From NCBI GenBank assembly GCA_022478985.1, contig JAKSZP010010619.1, positions 1 to 64,000 of the forward strand: a stretch of DNA of 64,000 bases, written 5' to 3'. Below the pieces are notes generated by a model. That model was given only the letters and a program-made list of their open reading frames with translations. It was not told where the DNA came from and made no database searches. This document shows positions 34,801 to 45,313 of the stretch, in pieces (the stretch's first letter is position 1; every line of letters begins with the position of its first letter). The translations under genes were made by a program, and so were the position numbers. This DNA is from Massospora cicadina (lineage: Eukaryota; Entomophthoromycota; Entomophthoromycetes; Entomophthorales; Entomophthoraceae).

Positions 34801-35190
34801 AAATGACTTGGGGGACTCAACCCCTAGCAAAGACTTGTCTGGGCCTCAACTACTTATTTCCACAGATTGGTCATTAGCTAGTTAAGGAATTACATTGCAT
34901 CCCTCTATGCCCATTTCAGCTCAGTTCATCCACTGTAAATCTCTGGCACAGTTTGGCCAGCTCCAGACACTTGAGTTTCTTCTCAAGGTTCCACATCTGA
35001 AGGCGATGCTGCACACATAATCTGCACTGATCTTAAGCGGGAATTAATAGAGAATTTTGGAGTCACCTGCCATAGTTGCTACCATGCTTTTCTGCTGCAC
35101 ATCCCAACGCCTTCTTTATTGCCTAATATTTTAACCAATCAACTATGGAAAAATTATTATCACCCCTCAGTTAAGGCTTTTGGGGGGCTT

Positions 35191-36049
35191 TGTTGCAATC
35201 TGCTCAAGTTCAGATGAAGCCTTGACTATAGGTTTACAATTTCTTTATTACTATACTTGATGTTGAACTAAAGGTGTTGATACCCAAGTGGTAGAATAAG
35301 GACCCACTACCACTGCCTCCCCAAGTTTGATTCTAGTACAGGAACTTTGGGTAGGGGACAACTATGACTGTGTTGGCGTTGCGCACCAATGCCCAGAACT
35401 AAGTTAGCAAATAGCAAGGCAGTCCATAGAGTTCCTGGACTATCTTACACAATGAATAAAGGTTTTCCGGATTTTATCCTTCTTTCCCATTAATTCAAAT
35501 CCCCTTCATCCTCCATCAGTGCGGTATTGTCCCCAGGACAGCCCACCTCAAATAAAATTTCATAATTGATGTTAAATTAGATAATATTACTATCACCTTG
35601 GTTTATACTTATTATTTGAGGTTATATTGGGATTAAAGTCCAAAAGCAATTGTTATATTTTAATGAGCACTGCTTTATTGAGACTAAAGCTCAAAATCAC
35701 CAGTAATATTATAATTTACAGCAATGACCAATTTCGCTAATAATGGCAAGTTTACTATTCAACAAATTCTGAAAAAATTATCCTGTTATTACTCTACTAG
35801 TTGCTGATCCAGGGAGGATGCCCAAGGTAACATATTATCATCTTGATATTAAACCTGAGGTAAAATTCAGAGCTTACCTCCTCTAGTCGCCTCATCACCC
35901 ACCTTATGCTACCCATTATATCTTACTATCTATTGGCTATCTAAAGGCAAATAATGAAAACTACTTCAACTGTGCTACCATTATTGATCTCAGTCCATTT
36001 AAATGATGAATCCTGCTCTACATAAATCAGAACCTGGACTATGACATTT
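35191..36049 (+). repeat. 3' LTR of element P, first part
   Basis: Follows the polypurine tract at 35177-35190. It aligns with the 5' LTR from 26672 onward once the SINE at 35273-35565 is removed, and is broken at 36049 by element O. Confidence 0.75.
35273..35565 (+). mobile_element. SINE with tRNA-like head and LINE-type tail
   Basis: A 293 bp insertion in the P LTR. The head has a Pol III A box-like TACCCAAGTGG (35280-35290) and a B box-like AGTTTGATTCTA (near 35325), as in tRNA-derived SINEs. The 3' end, GTCCCCAGGACAGCCCACCT followed by CAAATAAAATTT, resembles the 3' ends of retroposon G and LINE L1. It is flanked by a 16 bp target duplication (TTGATGTTGAACTAAA at 35257-35272; TTGATGTTAAATTAGA at 35566-35581) differing only by transitions. 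The matching site at 26.74 kb in the 5' LTR lacks the insertion. It encodes no protein and would need LINE enzymes to move. Confidence 0.85.
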
Positions 36050-36737
36050 TGTTCAATATGTGCTCTAATTAGCCATTCATTTCTTTTATTTTATGTTAAA
36101 TTGTATTTTAGACTAAGGTTTTGATCTCTCAGCCCCTGACGCCAATATTAATCCGTTGAATTAAACTACAATGAACTGCCTTGACGCCACTGTCTATCTA
36201 TAAAATCAAGTCATGGAGGATTATTTTTCTCACATCTCAAAATCTTTTCATGTAGCTGTTAATCAACAGGATTACTTTACTTTAAAAATATTTTGGCCCA
36301 TGACAAGGATAGTGATGAGAATCAAATAATTAACACCCCACCACAATTATACCCTGAATCACTTATTATCAATTTGTGAGGCTTTTTGGCATAATAAGAC
36401 GACTTTACTTTTTGATTACTATATTTTTTACTTTCCCTGCCTGTAAAACAATCATTATGGGGTTTCCCACTAAAAACCAAGCCAATGATGTTTACAATTT
36501 CCAGACTAACTATGCGTTGCTTCATAATCTACTGTGTAGCTTAATATTATGGGAATATAAAAATTAAGTAGATTTTCCTTTTACCTAGATCATTTTAAGC
36601 TGCTTAAAATAAAACCTTTGATAATACATTAGTTATTCTCTGTTTTATGAGCTACTGTCTACATACAGTTTCCCCTATCAATTTTTAATTGTAGTTGGCC
36701 TGTGCAGTTAAAGTCAAGCCAAGAAACAATTACAACA
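36050..36737 (+). repeat. 5' LTR of element O
   Basis: 688 bp, starting TGTTCAATATG and ending CAATTACAACA. It holds a recurring TTGACGCCACT motif. Confidence 0.85.
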
Positions 36738-36739
36738 TT

Positions 36740-36757
36740 TGGTGCTCACTACAGGGG
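36740..36757 (+). other. Primer binding site of element O
   Basis: TGGTGCTCACTACAGGGG begins two bases after the LTR end. It is identical over 17 bases to the site of element B. Confidence 0.85.
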
Positions 36758-36799
36758 CTACCTTTGGTTCCCTGTTTCCTGCTACAAAGACCAATAAAA

Positions 36800-39060
36800 C
36801 GTTATATTAGGATGATGTTTGTTGGGGTGACCAAACATACAGTCTATATGACGCCGAAATTATGGGGAGAGTCCTTTAGAGCTTGCATCACGGCTCAATT
36901 TTCTGAATATTTATATTCAAGGTGCCCAGTAGAAGAAACAACTACTGCTATCTCCAAATATTTTGAGAATTAAAGACTACGCATCCTGGTCAATCTAAAT
37001 GGCTGTAATTAAGATATTAAAATATTCAAATTGGTTTTGTCTATCTGTAAGTAGGATAAGTCTGAACAATAAATTTATAAGGGATAACATTGCTATACTA
37101 GTGAATTGGAGAAACTCCGCAAAAGCTTAAGTGTTCCACTCATAAGTGTAAACAAGTGTGTTGCCAAGCTAATTGGTCAACTTTTAAACTTGGATGAGCC
37201 TATGAAGGAAGTAATACTAATGGGATCAACGTAAAAACACTATACCCCTTTTGGCTACCACTCTTAACCCTGAAGTGGAGGACACCGCCTCTGTTAAACC
37301 TAATTTCTCCAGTCACTCTGGTGTCTTCTCCCTTGGTAAACTCCATCAACTTGCCCAAATTTGTGTGGCATGGAAGCATCCATGCCTTTAAACATTTATT
37401 TGAAATCACGATGGGAGTTACCAATGACCATACCCAATTGGCCACGCTGGTAATTTTGTTGGGTCTTTATAGAAAAGATTTGGTATGGCCAAAAAGAACA
37501 GAAATTGCCATGTCTAACGTTAATCTCAGAACCATTATTATTGATGAGTTTGGCAGTGAAGTAATGATGGGCTGAAAAACTGCTTTTCTGGGTATTAACT
37601 AAAACCAGAAGAAGAAGTTATAGCCAATTTTAATTATGTTTACTATGAGGCTCAAGCGTTGTATGGGGCCAAGGTTCTGAGTCGTTATTTCTGCTTAAAT
37701 CGCTTCACGCCAAGCCTGTGAGCCTCATGCAGAATTGTATTGGGCCATGATACCCATTATGAATTCAATTACCATTATCACTGTAATGATAAACTACCTC
37801 CAGCGTTATACCCTTACTTTTTGTGATTTTAATAATAAGACTTACAAGAAAGAGCCAAAAATTTATGTACTGACTGCTACTCCCAACAAGGATTTGGAAA
37901 TTTTGAGAGAAATAGAACTGGGGTATTCATATTTGATGTAGTATGGAAATCCTATTAAGAACCAATATTCAAAGGAACGCGCCCTTGTCAGGGCTTATCC
38001 CTTATGAATGTTACTACTGAGTTTTTTATGGCTACGCGTCCTTAGGCAAACTAAGATTTATTTGATTACTTAAGTCATGCGGGTACCCTTGACATTTACA
38101 TATTCACCGGCCCAGATAATCACTCTGAGGGTCCTTACGTTGCTATAAGCATGTACAACTTACCGATTCAGACCATTGTGGGCAGCAATGCACATAGCAT
38201 CATAATTTCTTCCAAATTAATAAAAAAATTAGAGACTGAACCTATTAATTGACCATAGCAAGGAATATGGAACAGAAGGCCCTAACGTCACTACTTCACT
38301 AGGAGCTATAGTTTCTTGGCATTGAGGTTTGACACTAAAGTGTTGCTGCTCCCATTATTGTTTACTGCATGAGAAATATAATTTACTTATTGGTGACTCT
38401 TTTATGATGAAATATGAGCTGAAAGCCAGATATGAAGACAATACTTTGGGGTAGGTGGACAACGCGTCCCCATGTATTATGCCTAGGAATCTGCCAATGA
38501 TAAACTTGGCCTAGTGGGCACAGTTATTGAGTGTTTGATCAATCCCATTGAGATTGCATTGCCAACTCAATATGAGGAGATGGCGGGTTCTATCAAAATT
38601 AGATTGTAGACTAATTGAAAATTATCATACAGTGCCTAAGTAGTTCAAAGCTGGAAGAAGTTGAATCTATCACCCAGTTTGTTTACAACACTTAACCTTC
38701 TTTAATTATGAACGTTGATTTTAGTGAGTAATTTTCCATTTTTTTTAAAAGGTGGCCACTTTCTTTAAATATGCTTTAGCGGATATTGAAGTCTAACGTA
38801 ATTCACTCCAAGCTGGAAAAATACTATAAGACCAGCCCATCAGGCCTCATTAACATTAATATCTTGCAACTACCTGAAGAGTGTTATGGTAGGATCCTCC
38901 CGCCAATCCATTAATCCAAAAAGGATATCATCATTGTCCCTAATGCTGTTTATACGCACCAAAGAGAAATTAAGGTGTCTATAGAAAACACCTACAATTA
39001 CCTAGTACACATCCAGAAGCATCATAAATGGCTTATGTTTATGTGCTTCCTGGACTAACG
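36800..39060 (+). pseudogene. gag-protease-like remnant in element O
   Basis: Broken coding region filling the interior of O. The first part (frames open at 36695-36973, 37321-37575 and 37735-37941) is unrecognised and lies where Gag is expected. Near 38142-38250 one frame reads MYNLPIQTIVGSNAHSIIIS then SKLIKKLE, which resembles a retroviral-type aspartic protease active site with the catalytic Asp replaced by Gly. About 180 bases on, LLIGDSFMMKYELKARYED (about 38386-38442) resembles the C-terminal ILG..FL.KY part of such proteases. The last part (to about 39060) is unrecognised. No RT, RNase H or integrase motif is seen. Confidence 0.45.
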
Positions 39061-39129
39061 CCCTCCTTTTTCTAGTTAACAGTTCGCTCCTGCTCATTTT
39101 TAATAGAATGTTTGGTCAAGTGGGGGAAA

Positions 39130-39801
39130 TGTTTTGATGTGGTCTGACCAGCCATTCATTTCTTTTATTTTACTTTAACTTGTATTTTAGACTATAGTTT
39201 TGATCTCTTGGCCCTGAAGCTGATATTAACCTGGCGAATCATTTTACAATAAATTGCCTTGACGCCACTTTCTACCCATCTTATAAAGTTACAACGGATC
39301 AATTTGCCCACATTCCTACGTTTTTGTATGCAGTTAATAATTTGTAGGATATATTTCCTATTATTTTACTTTGGCCCATACCACAAGTAGATTGGGAATC
39401 TAATCCTTACCACCGCACTGTCAATATCCCCCAAATCACTTATTATTAAAAACAATGTTTTAAAGCACAGTAAGTAGACTCTCCCATTTTTATTATTATA
39501 TTTTCTCCCTTGCCCTGCTTGCATAAAACAAACTTCAGGGGTTTCCCACAAATAAAGCCAATGATGTCTACCAATTTCCAGAATAACTATGCGTTGCTTG
39601 GTAATCTACTGAGTAGTTTATCATTATGGGAATGGAAAATTAAGGTAGTTTTTACTAGATTGTATTAATTTAATTTAAAAATCTTTGACATTACATTAGT
39701 TATTTTTATAAAAGTACAGTCTATATACAGTTTCCCCAAGTTTATTATAGTTAATATTCAACCTGTGCAAATATATTTGAGCCCTAGCACCAATTACAAC
39801 A
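39130..39801 (+). repeat. 3' LTR of element O
   Basis: 672 bp, starting TGTTTTGATGTGG after the polypurine tract and ending CAATTACAACA. It aligns with 36050-36737. Confidence 0.85.
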
Positions 39802-40210
39802 ATCCTCTCAAATTCATGAATCTAACTAATCATTTGCATGTGGTATGCGCCTATCCTTCATCACCATTTTAATTCTCCCCAGGTACTTTGAATAGTACTA
39901 ACTTTTTTCTATAATACTTCTTCCTACTTTATTCAATTATAGTAAAAGTATTTATTTCATGAGCAGAGATTAACTCACCAGGAACAGTAGGAATTGATTA
40001 TCGTATAGTTCTTTATAATAATTATTTAATTTGACTTTGTCAGTGGACAGAGGTCAAATGAATAAGGAAGATAGAAGGAGATTCATGGAGGAACTAACCT
40101 GTGCTTAGTGTGCTTATCTCGCGCACTTTACATGATATGTAAGATTAGAGGGTTCCAAGAAGGGACTATAACCTGTGAAGTAGTGTGCTTGTCTCATGCA
40201 CTGCACTCAC
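39802..40210 (+). repeat. 3' LTR of element P, continuation right of O
   Basis: Aligns with 27220-27650 of the 5' LTR, including the internal duplication with AGGAGGAACTA and CTTATCTCGCGCAC. Similarity fades near 40210. Confidence 0.7.
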
Positions 40211-40625
40211 TTAGCAGTAAAATTGAGGAATTCACCCAAAAAGTAGGCACATCAACCACTCACCCAAGAGTATATGCAATAAGAAATGTCCTAAATGTGC
40301 ACTTTCAGAATTTTAATTCAATCCTCTGTACTTAAAACTAAATGTGAAAATTCCACAAAAGATTATGAATAGCAAAGAAGATACTTTCAAAATTGGAATA
40401 AAAGATATAGCAACTGCATCATGTTATTAGTTAGCGCCCAGACTAACCCCAACTTTAAGCCCAACCCCCAATTAGGATGATCAATCAAGCAGTCCTCAAC
40501 CAAACCAACAATTTCCCCTTTGTCTTAAGAGGCGTGAGCAAGTTTGCTACCCATTAATAGCTTAGTGGTTAGAATGGGGTCGATGCTATAAATTACTACT
40601 TCACTCTCCTGTCCCCACTTTAATC

Positions 40626-42650
40626 ATGTTTGCAGATAAACAGAAGAGTGAAGCTATGTGGACTATGGATGTTATTTTGGCTATTGAATTACCCTCAGTG
40701 AAAGCTGAGTTTTTCTTGGTATGTCAGATTTCTGAAATAATAACCCAGCCACTTAATACTTCAGTTATGTCAATGGCCTGAGACCTGTTGTATTCAGGCA
40801 ATTCTACAGTTTTATGAAGCATATATGGCCTCATGCGCTCTCTCCTGACATGTTGGTCATGCAGCATGCTGATCAGAGCCATTAAACAAGTATATTCTAC
40901 CCACAACTGATCACCCCCTTGAACTCCCAAGCATGCAATATGACGGTGAATGATCTGCCTCCTATAACTCAGATAAGGAAGCCCAACAGTTGATGGGATC
41001 CCTTGCTGAACTCAAAATGTGAGCTACTTTAACGGAACTAATGAGGTATTTAAGAGCCGTGGTTGCTGGCACTACTCAATGGCTTTCAAAAAGAGGTGAA
41101 AATGTGAGCCCATATCCTACTTTATCAGAACTCTCATCCAGGGGAGGCCCCACCCTCGATTTTCACAATTTTACATCATGGTAGCCACCTCAGCGTCATG
41201 ACCTCAACTCCTATTCTATTACATCACAAATGGACCATCCCCAAAGTTTAGACAGCCAAAGCGTGGCTTTCCAGCAGCTAGTAGATCCTCAACAATTCCC
41301 AATGGATTTGCCATTTCCCTTTCTGGGCTTTCATCAATCAGGGGTCGGTTTCTCTTGTGGCATGGTACAATGGAACTCATAATTTAGAGGGAGAATACAA
41401 ACTGGATCAACAGACTGAGCCCCAGCCAATATTAATGTATAAAAAACTGACCCCAAAGAAACCATACCACAACCCTAACAAGCCACCCTTATACACTTCC
41501 AATGAGCATGTGCTTATGTTGTTTGACAGTGAGCAAAAATCTGCTGACAATAATATATAAGACAATATCAACCTACTGGAGGTGCAGAATAGCTCAATTT
41601 GGCGGAAATGAACCACTAGGCTACCACCACACATGAACCAGAAGTGCTCACTCTCACCCTCTATGACCACACTCTTCACCAATGTGGCAGACTTTACAAG
41701 TTGGCATTCCATCCCACAACCTTGGTGCCACACTTAAACCTCACAAAGGACAGCCAGCCGTCTTCACAATCAAGTGCCTACATTAATCAACAGCGGTATA
41801 CCCCTAGTATCTTGATAGCGCAGCCCAACCCTCAAGAGCCTAAACTTATGGACCTCATGTGTGATGTAGATATTAGACTCTTATTCACCCTTATTATTCT
41901 CTGTGAACCTAAAGCCCCAATGGTGTCCCCTACTGACTCAAGATGATGGAACAGGTCAAAGAAAAAAGCCACAAAATCTAATAACTGAAGACCTTGGTCA
42001 CATATTTCAGCAAAATGGACTCATAAGACCCTACTTTAGTCTGTTATTCTATGCCCATGTGGCAGCAATACACTTAATTTCCTTAAAAAGCCTCACAATC
42101 ATTACAAGTTAGCGTGAGATGTGATACTAACTCTAGAATATGTTCTATAAACAACTTTAACAAAAAGTATTATTAGAATTTCTTGTTCATTGTGGATATC
42201 AAATTCATTTTGATATGCACTGCAATTATAACCTTGGTGGACACCAGAGCTTCTGTACATTTAATAACCTTAAATTGGCCCTGGTCTTAGTCTGGCAGTT
42301 ACTATGGGGCCCAATCATGGATGCCTCACATATATTAATGATCACACCGCCCTTATTTAAGCTGCTACACTTCTTTACCCACGTACATCGCTTTCATGCC
42401 AACTTATTGAAAATTCACAACTACTCTACTCATGATCCTAGGCGAAGGTTGGTGGCGCCAACAATCAACAACCACCAACCTTAAGCGGAACAACCATGAA
42501 TTCACATCCTTTTACCATCAAGGAGAGATCCCTTTCGCACCCACCCTGGTGGAAAGAAACATAGCTTCAGCCATTGTGAAATACTATAACTCCAAAGAAA
42601 ATGCTGAACTGCCCATGATGTCAAGATAATCAAACACTTTAATTAATCTT
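40626..42650 (+). pseudogene. gag-protease remnant of gypsy element I
   Basis: Precedes the RT remnant at 42667-43445 in the same orientation. An ATG at 40626 opens a frame (MFADKQKSEAMWTMDVILAI) that soon meets stops. Short open pieces follow across frames. Near 42225-42270 TLVDTRASVHLI matches the aspartic protease active site LVDTGAS of gypsy elements with Gly changed to Arg. The Gag part has no visible zinc knuckle. Upstream, no LTR or PBS of this element was found; its 5' end may have been lost or lies in the unassigned 40.2-40.6 kb stretch. Confidence 0.55.
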
Positions 42651-42666
42651 TGACATAAATAGGGAA

Positions 42667-43445
42667 AACCATCTGCCACCTCACTCCAAGTTTGATCTTG
42701 ATTTATGCATGACAGTGGACCTCATTAAAATCAATTGCTTACTCTACCCCTAAACCATAGCTGAGGACCAAACCCTGAAAACCTGGATCGATTAAAGCTA
42801 GCCAAGGGATGCTTATCTAAAGTAAACATAACCAGTACTTCTCTAGTGGTATTTGACTAAAATCCAGATGGTACCCTGTGGCCATGCATAGAATATGGAC
42901 ACCTAAACAACGTACTATTCCTAACATTTTACCAATTACCACTGGTGGATGTAATCTCACAAGAGGTTAAAAATCCAAAGTATATTATACCTAGACCTGA
43001 TGATTCATATCACCAGGTCCAAGTGAAAGAAGGGCAAGAATGGATAATATACATCTGAACACGCCATGCCTTAAAACAGTTATAGGACATGTCTTTTGGC
43101 CATAAAAATTCTCCTACCATATTCAAATAAGATCTTCAACCATGCACTAAAAGACCTCTGCTTCACTTGCGCTGTGGCATACATTAATTTCATCTGGTTT
43201 ACTCCCCCACACTAAATACATGAATAGGACTTTGTAGCAGTGACCTGTACTTTACAAAGAGTAGGCTTGCACAAAAAAGCCTCAAAACGCAAATTTTAAA
43301 GTGAGGTTTAATTCCCAAGTTACTTCATACTCAAAGACAAACATGACATCACTCCATCAAAACTAGAAGCAATAAGGACGTGGTTGACCCCCATCGCCCT
43401 GAGGCAGCTTCACAGTATCCTAGGTTTAGTCACAGTCAATTTTGG
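42667..43445 (+). pseudogene. Reverse transcriptase remnant of gypsy element I
   Basis: Gypsy RT in one main frame with several stops. It starts NHLPPHSKFDLDLCMTVDL (42667-42723), the usual LPPHR-type entry to RT. It continues through a block near 42865 resembling the NPDGT.RPC.EY fingers motif, HQVQVKEGQEW (about 43014-43046, equivalent to the NL.RI.EGDEW motif) and FGHKNSPTIFK (about 43095-43127, the FGL.NAP.TFQ motif). It ends at RTWLTPIALRQLHSILGLVT (about 43375-43435), the segment joining RT to RNase H. The frame is then cut by the LTR of element H, so RNase H and integrase are missing. Confidence 0.75.
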
Positions 43446-43453
43446 GAAGCCAA

Positions 43454-44578
43454 TTATTCTTTTCTGATAATAGTTCGCTTCAGCTCCCTTAAAACTGCAC
43501 AAATTCTTTACATGTGCGTTGTTTTAATTATTGATAATAAATTGAAGTGTACAAAAATAGTATGATGACTACTACTCTACTTGAGCTTCTTAGAATCAAT
43601 ATGGTTATTAAGTCCAACGGCAAACTTGTGCTTATCCTAATCTTGAATTCTTCTGGAATATGGGTAGGGAATATATCCATCTTCTGATATAACTTACCTA
43701 GGATTTGGTTCAGCAGAACTTTTTCCTTCTTGTCATGCAGTGTCTGCGGAGATAACAATAAATTAGACAAAGAATCTCTTATCCTTCCAACTCTAGTCTT
43801 GAGACCAAAACAATTTAAAAAATTATAAAATATATAATATGAAAGTATCTTAATTGCTGAATATGTATCTATATCTGCTCTGTTTACAAAAACAAGGGAA
43901 TTTATAAGTGAATTCAGAGCCCAACTTTTCTGGTAGTGCTCCAATTGGAAATGGTGGCCGTCACTGATGAATTAACCCTCCAGGGTCACATGAACAAAAT
44001 TCTTCCTCATCAGTTTTCAGCAGATTCTCCTGCCAACCTCAATGTGATCTCTTCTGTCTTGAAATAAAGAATATGTCCTAACGTCTTTTTACAACCTCAT
44101 CAAGTCACAGTAATTAGGTAAAAACCTTATTTTTTATTTTTTTTTTAGTACTAGATAGGTAAAAACCTTAGTAGGTAATTGAAATCTTACCCATAAACAG
44201 AAAATTGTGATTCCTAAAAGGACAGCTTGCAAGTTGCTTTACTACACCCAGAATCACTCTCCTAGCAACTCAAAAACGCTTAGTTAATTTGTGACTAGAC
44301 TTTATTGACTTCTACAAGTTTATTAAGCTATCAATAATAAAATTGACAAGATAATAACTTGTTTATTGTCAGAAATCACCCTCCAATAAAATATTAACGA
44401 TATGGCAGAGCAAAAATCACTGAATTCCTAAATACTATTAAATTTTATACTCAAAACAATAGTTATCATAGGCAATCAATAACTCCCACATCCACTAGCG
44501 GATAGAATCTCCTAGTAGACAAAAAGATGTATATAATCATGATAAGAAGCATAATATGGGCATATTAGAATACCAACA
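43454..44578 (-). repeat. 3' LTR of element H
   Basis: About 1125 bp, collinear with the right LTR. Shared blocks include GTGCTTATCCTAATCTTGAA, TTCTTCTGGAAT and CATGATAA. On the minus strand it begins TGTTGGTATTC after the polypurine tract. Confidence 0.8.
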
Positions 44579-45281
44579 CAGCCCCCTGCTTGACCAGGTT
44601 TTCTAGTGACGAAGATTTTTGTAAATATGCACTTTGCTCCTGACTGAGTTATCCAACATGGTTTGAATTGGAGTAAGCTTAGTCCATCTTTATTCCTTTC
44701 TTGAGCATATCCCTTTAGTCCTTCTTCTTTGCACGTTTCTGTTCCATGTCCTCTTCACTGCTACCTCTACAGAGCGCAGTTCCCACAACCACATTCCATG
44801 CCAGTCTAGTTTGGCTTTGTTGGTAAAAAGGTCTGTAAAGACTTTTTACCCAGGTCAGGCTTATTTGACACTTCATTCATAAGAGGAAATTCTCAGTTGG
44901 CTTCTCTGATTCCTTGTTTCCTGTATTCCCCCAGGCTGGACTTCATTTCTTGAGGGCTACTTCAAAAAATCCAGTTCACCTGTCCCGATTCTACTGATGT
45001 GTTTTACTTCTTTCAGCACCTCAGGACTACTTATGATGGACCTAGTTTTAACCCAAGTTGGTATTACCAATAATATAAGGGGACACCACCAGGTGCTTTT
45101 TAATGATGTAATTAAGAAAAAATTTCATTTTTTTCATTTTTTACTTTCATATGTTTTTCTCTATGATTTCTTATATAATTTTTATTTTGTATTTTTTTCT
45201 TATGTTGTTTTTTGCAAATGGAAACTTATTATTAGGTTCAGAGGTCCATTTCTTGTTTCCCTTACTCTTGTTCAGCAGTTC
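44579..45281 (-). other. 3' region of element H
   Basis: Between the polypurine tract and the G insertion. On the minus strand some stretches look coding (45.07-44.60 kb) but match no domain I can name. Part may be the integrase C-terminus or an extra reading frame after pol. Confidence 0.35.
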
Positions 45282-45313
45282 ATTTTTTAAACTTAGCCAG
45301 CTATTTTGGTTCA

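Larger units (their letters stand above)
36050..39801 (+). mobile_element. LTR retrotransposon O nested in the P LTR
   Basis: 3752 bp element with LTRs at 36050-36737 and 39130-39801, a PBS at 36740-36757 (TGGTGCTCACTACAGGGG) and a polypurine tract AGTGGGGGAAA just before 39130. Flanks ATTT (36046-36049) and ATCC (39802-39805) form a 4 bp duplication altered only by C-to-T. The empty site in the 5' LTR of P (near 27217-27225) reads ACCATCCCC. The 2.4 kb interior carries gag- and protease-like remnants but no visible RT or integrase, so it was non-autonomous or lost pol by deletion. Confidence 0.85.
26672..40210 (+). mobile_element. LTR element P, host of three nested insertions
   Basis: Two direct repeats start TGTTATGATCC (26672) and TGTTGCAATCT (35191). 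The second follows a strong polypurine tract (CTTTTGGGGGGCTT, 35177-35190), which identifies it as the 3' LTR and sets plus orientation. A PBS-like GTTCTGCAACAGGGG lies near 27760 after the 5' LTR. The interior holds LINE L1. The 3' LTR holds a SINE and element O. With these removed the interior is about 2.4 kb and consists mostly of tandem arrays without recognisable pol, so P is probably non-autonomous or deleted. The right end is approximate because the two LTR copies stop matching near 40210. Confidence 0.7.

Noticed and set aside
40555..40620. tRNA gene or SINE head (TAGCTTAGTGG resembles an A box)
   Set aside because: No B box at tRNA spacing, no cloverleaf pairing and no flanking duplication could be found.
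44100..44180. Short repeated TAGGTAAAAACCTTA inside the left LTR of H
   Set aside because: Only two copies about 50 bp apart around an A/T-rich run; too short to interpret beyond slippage or local duplication.
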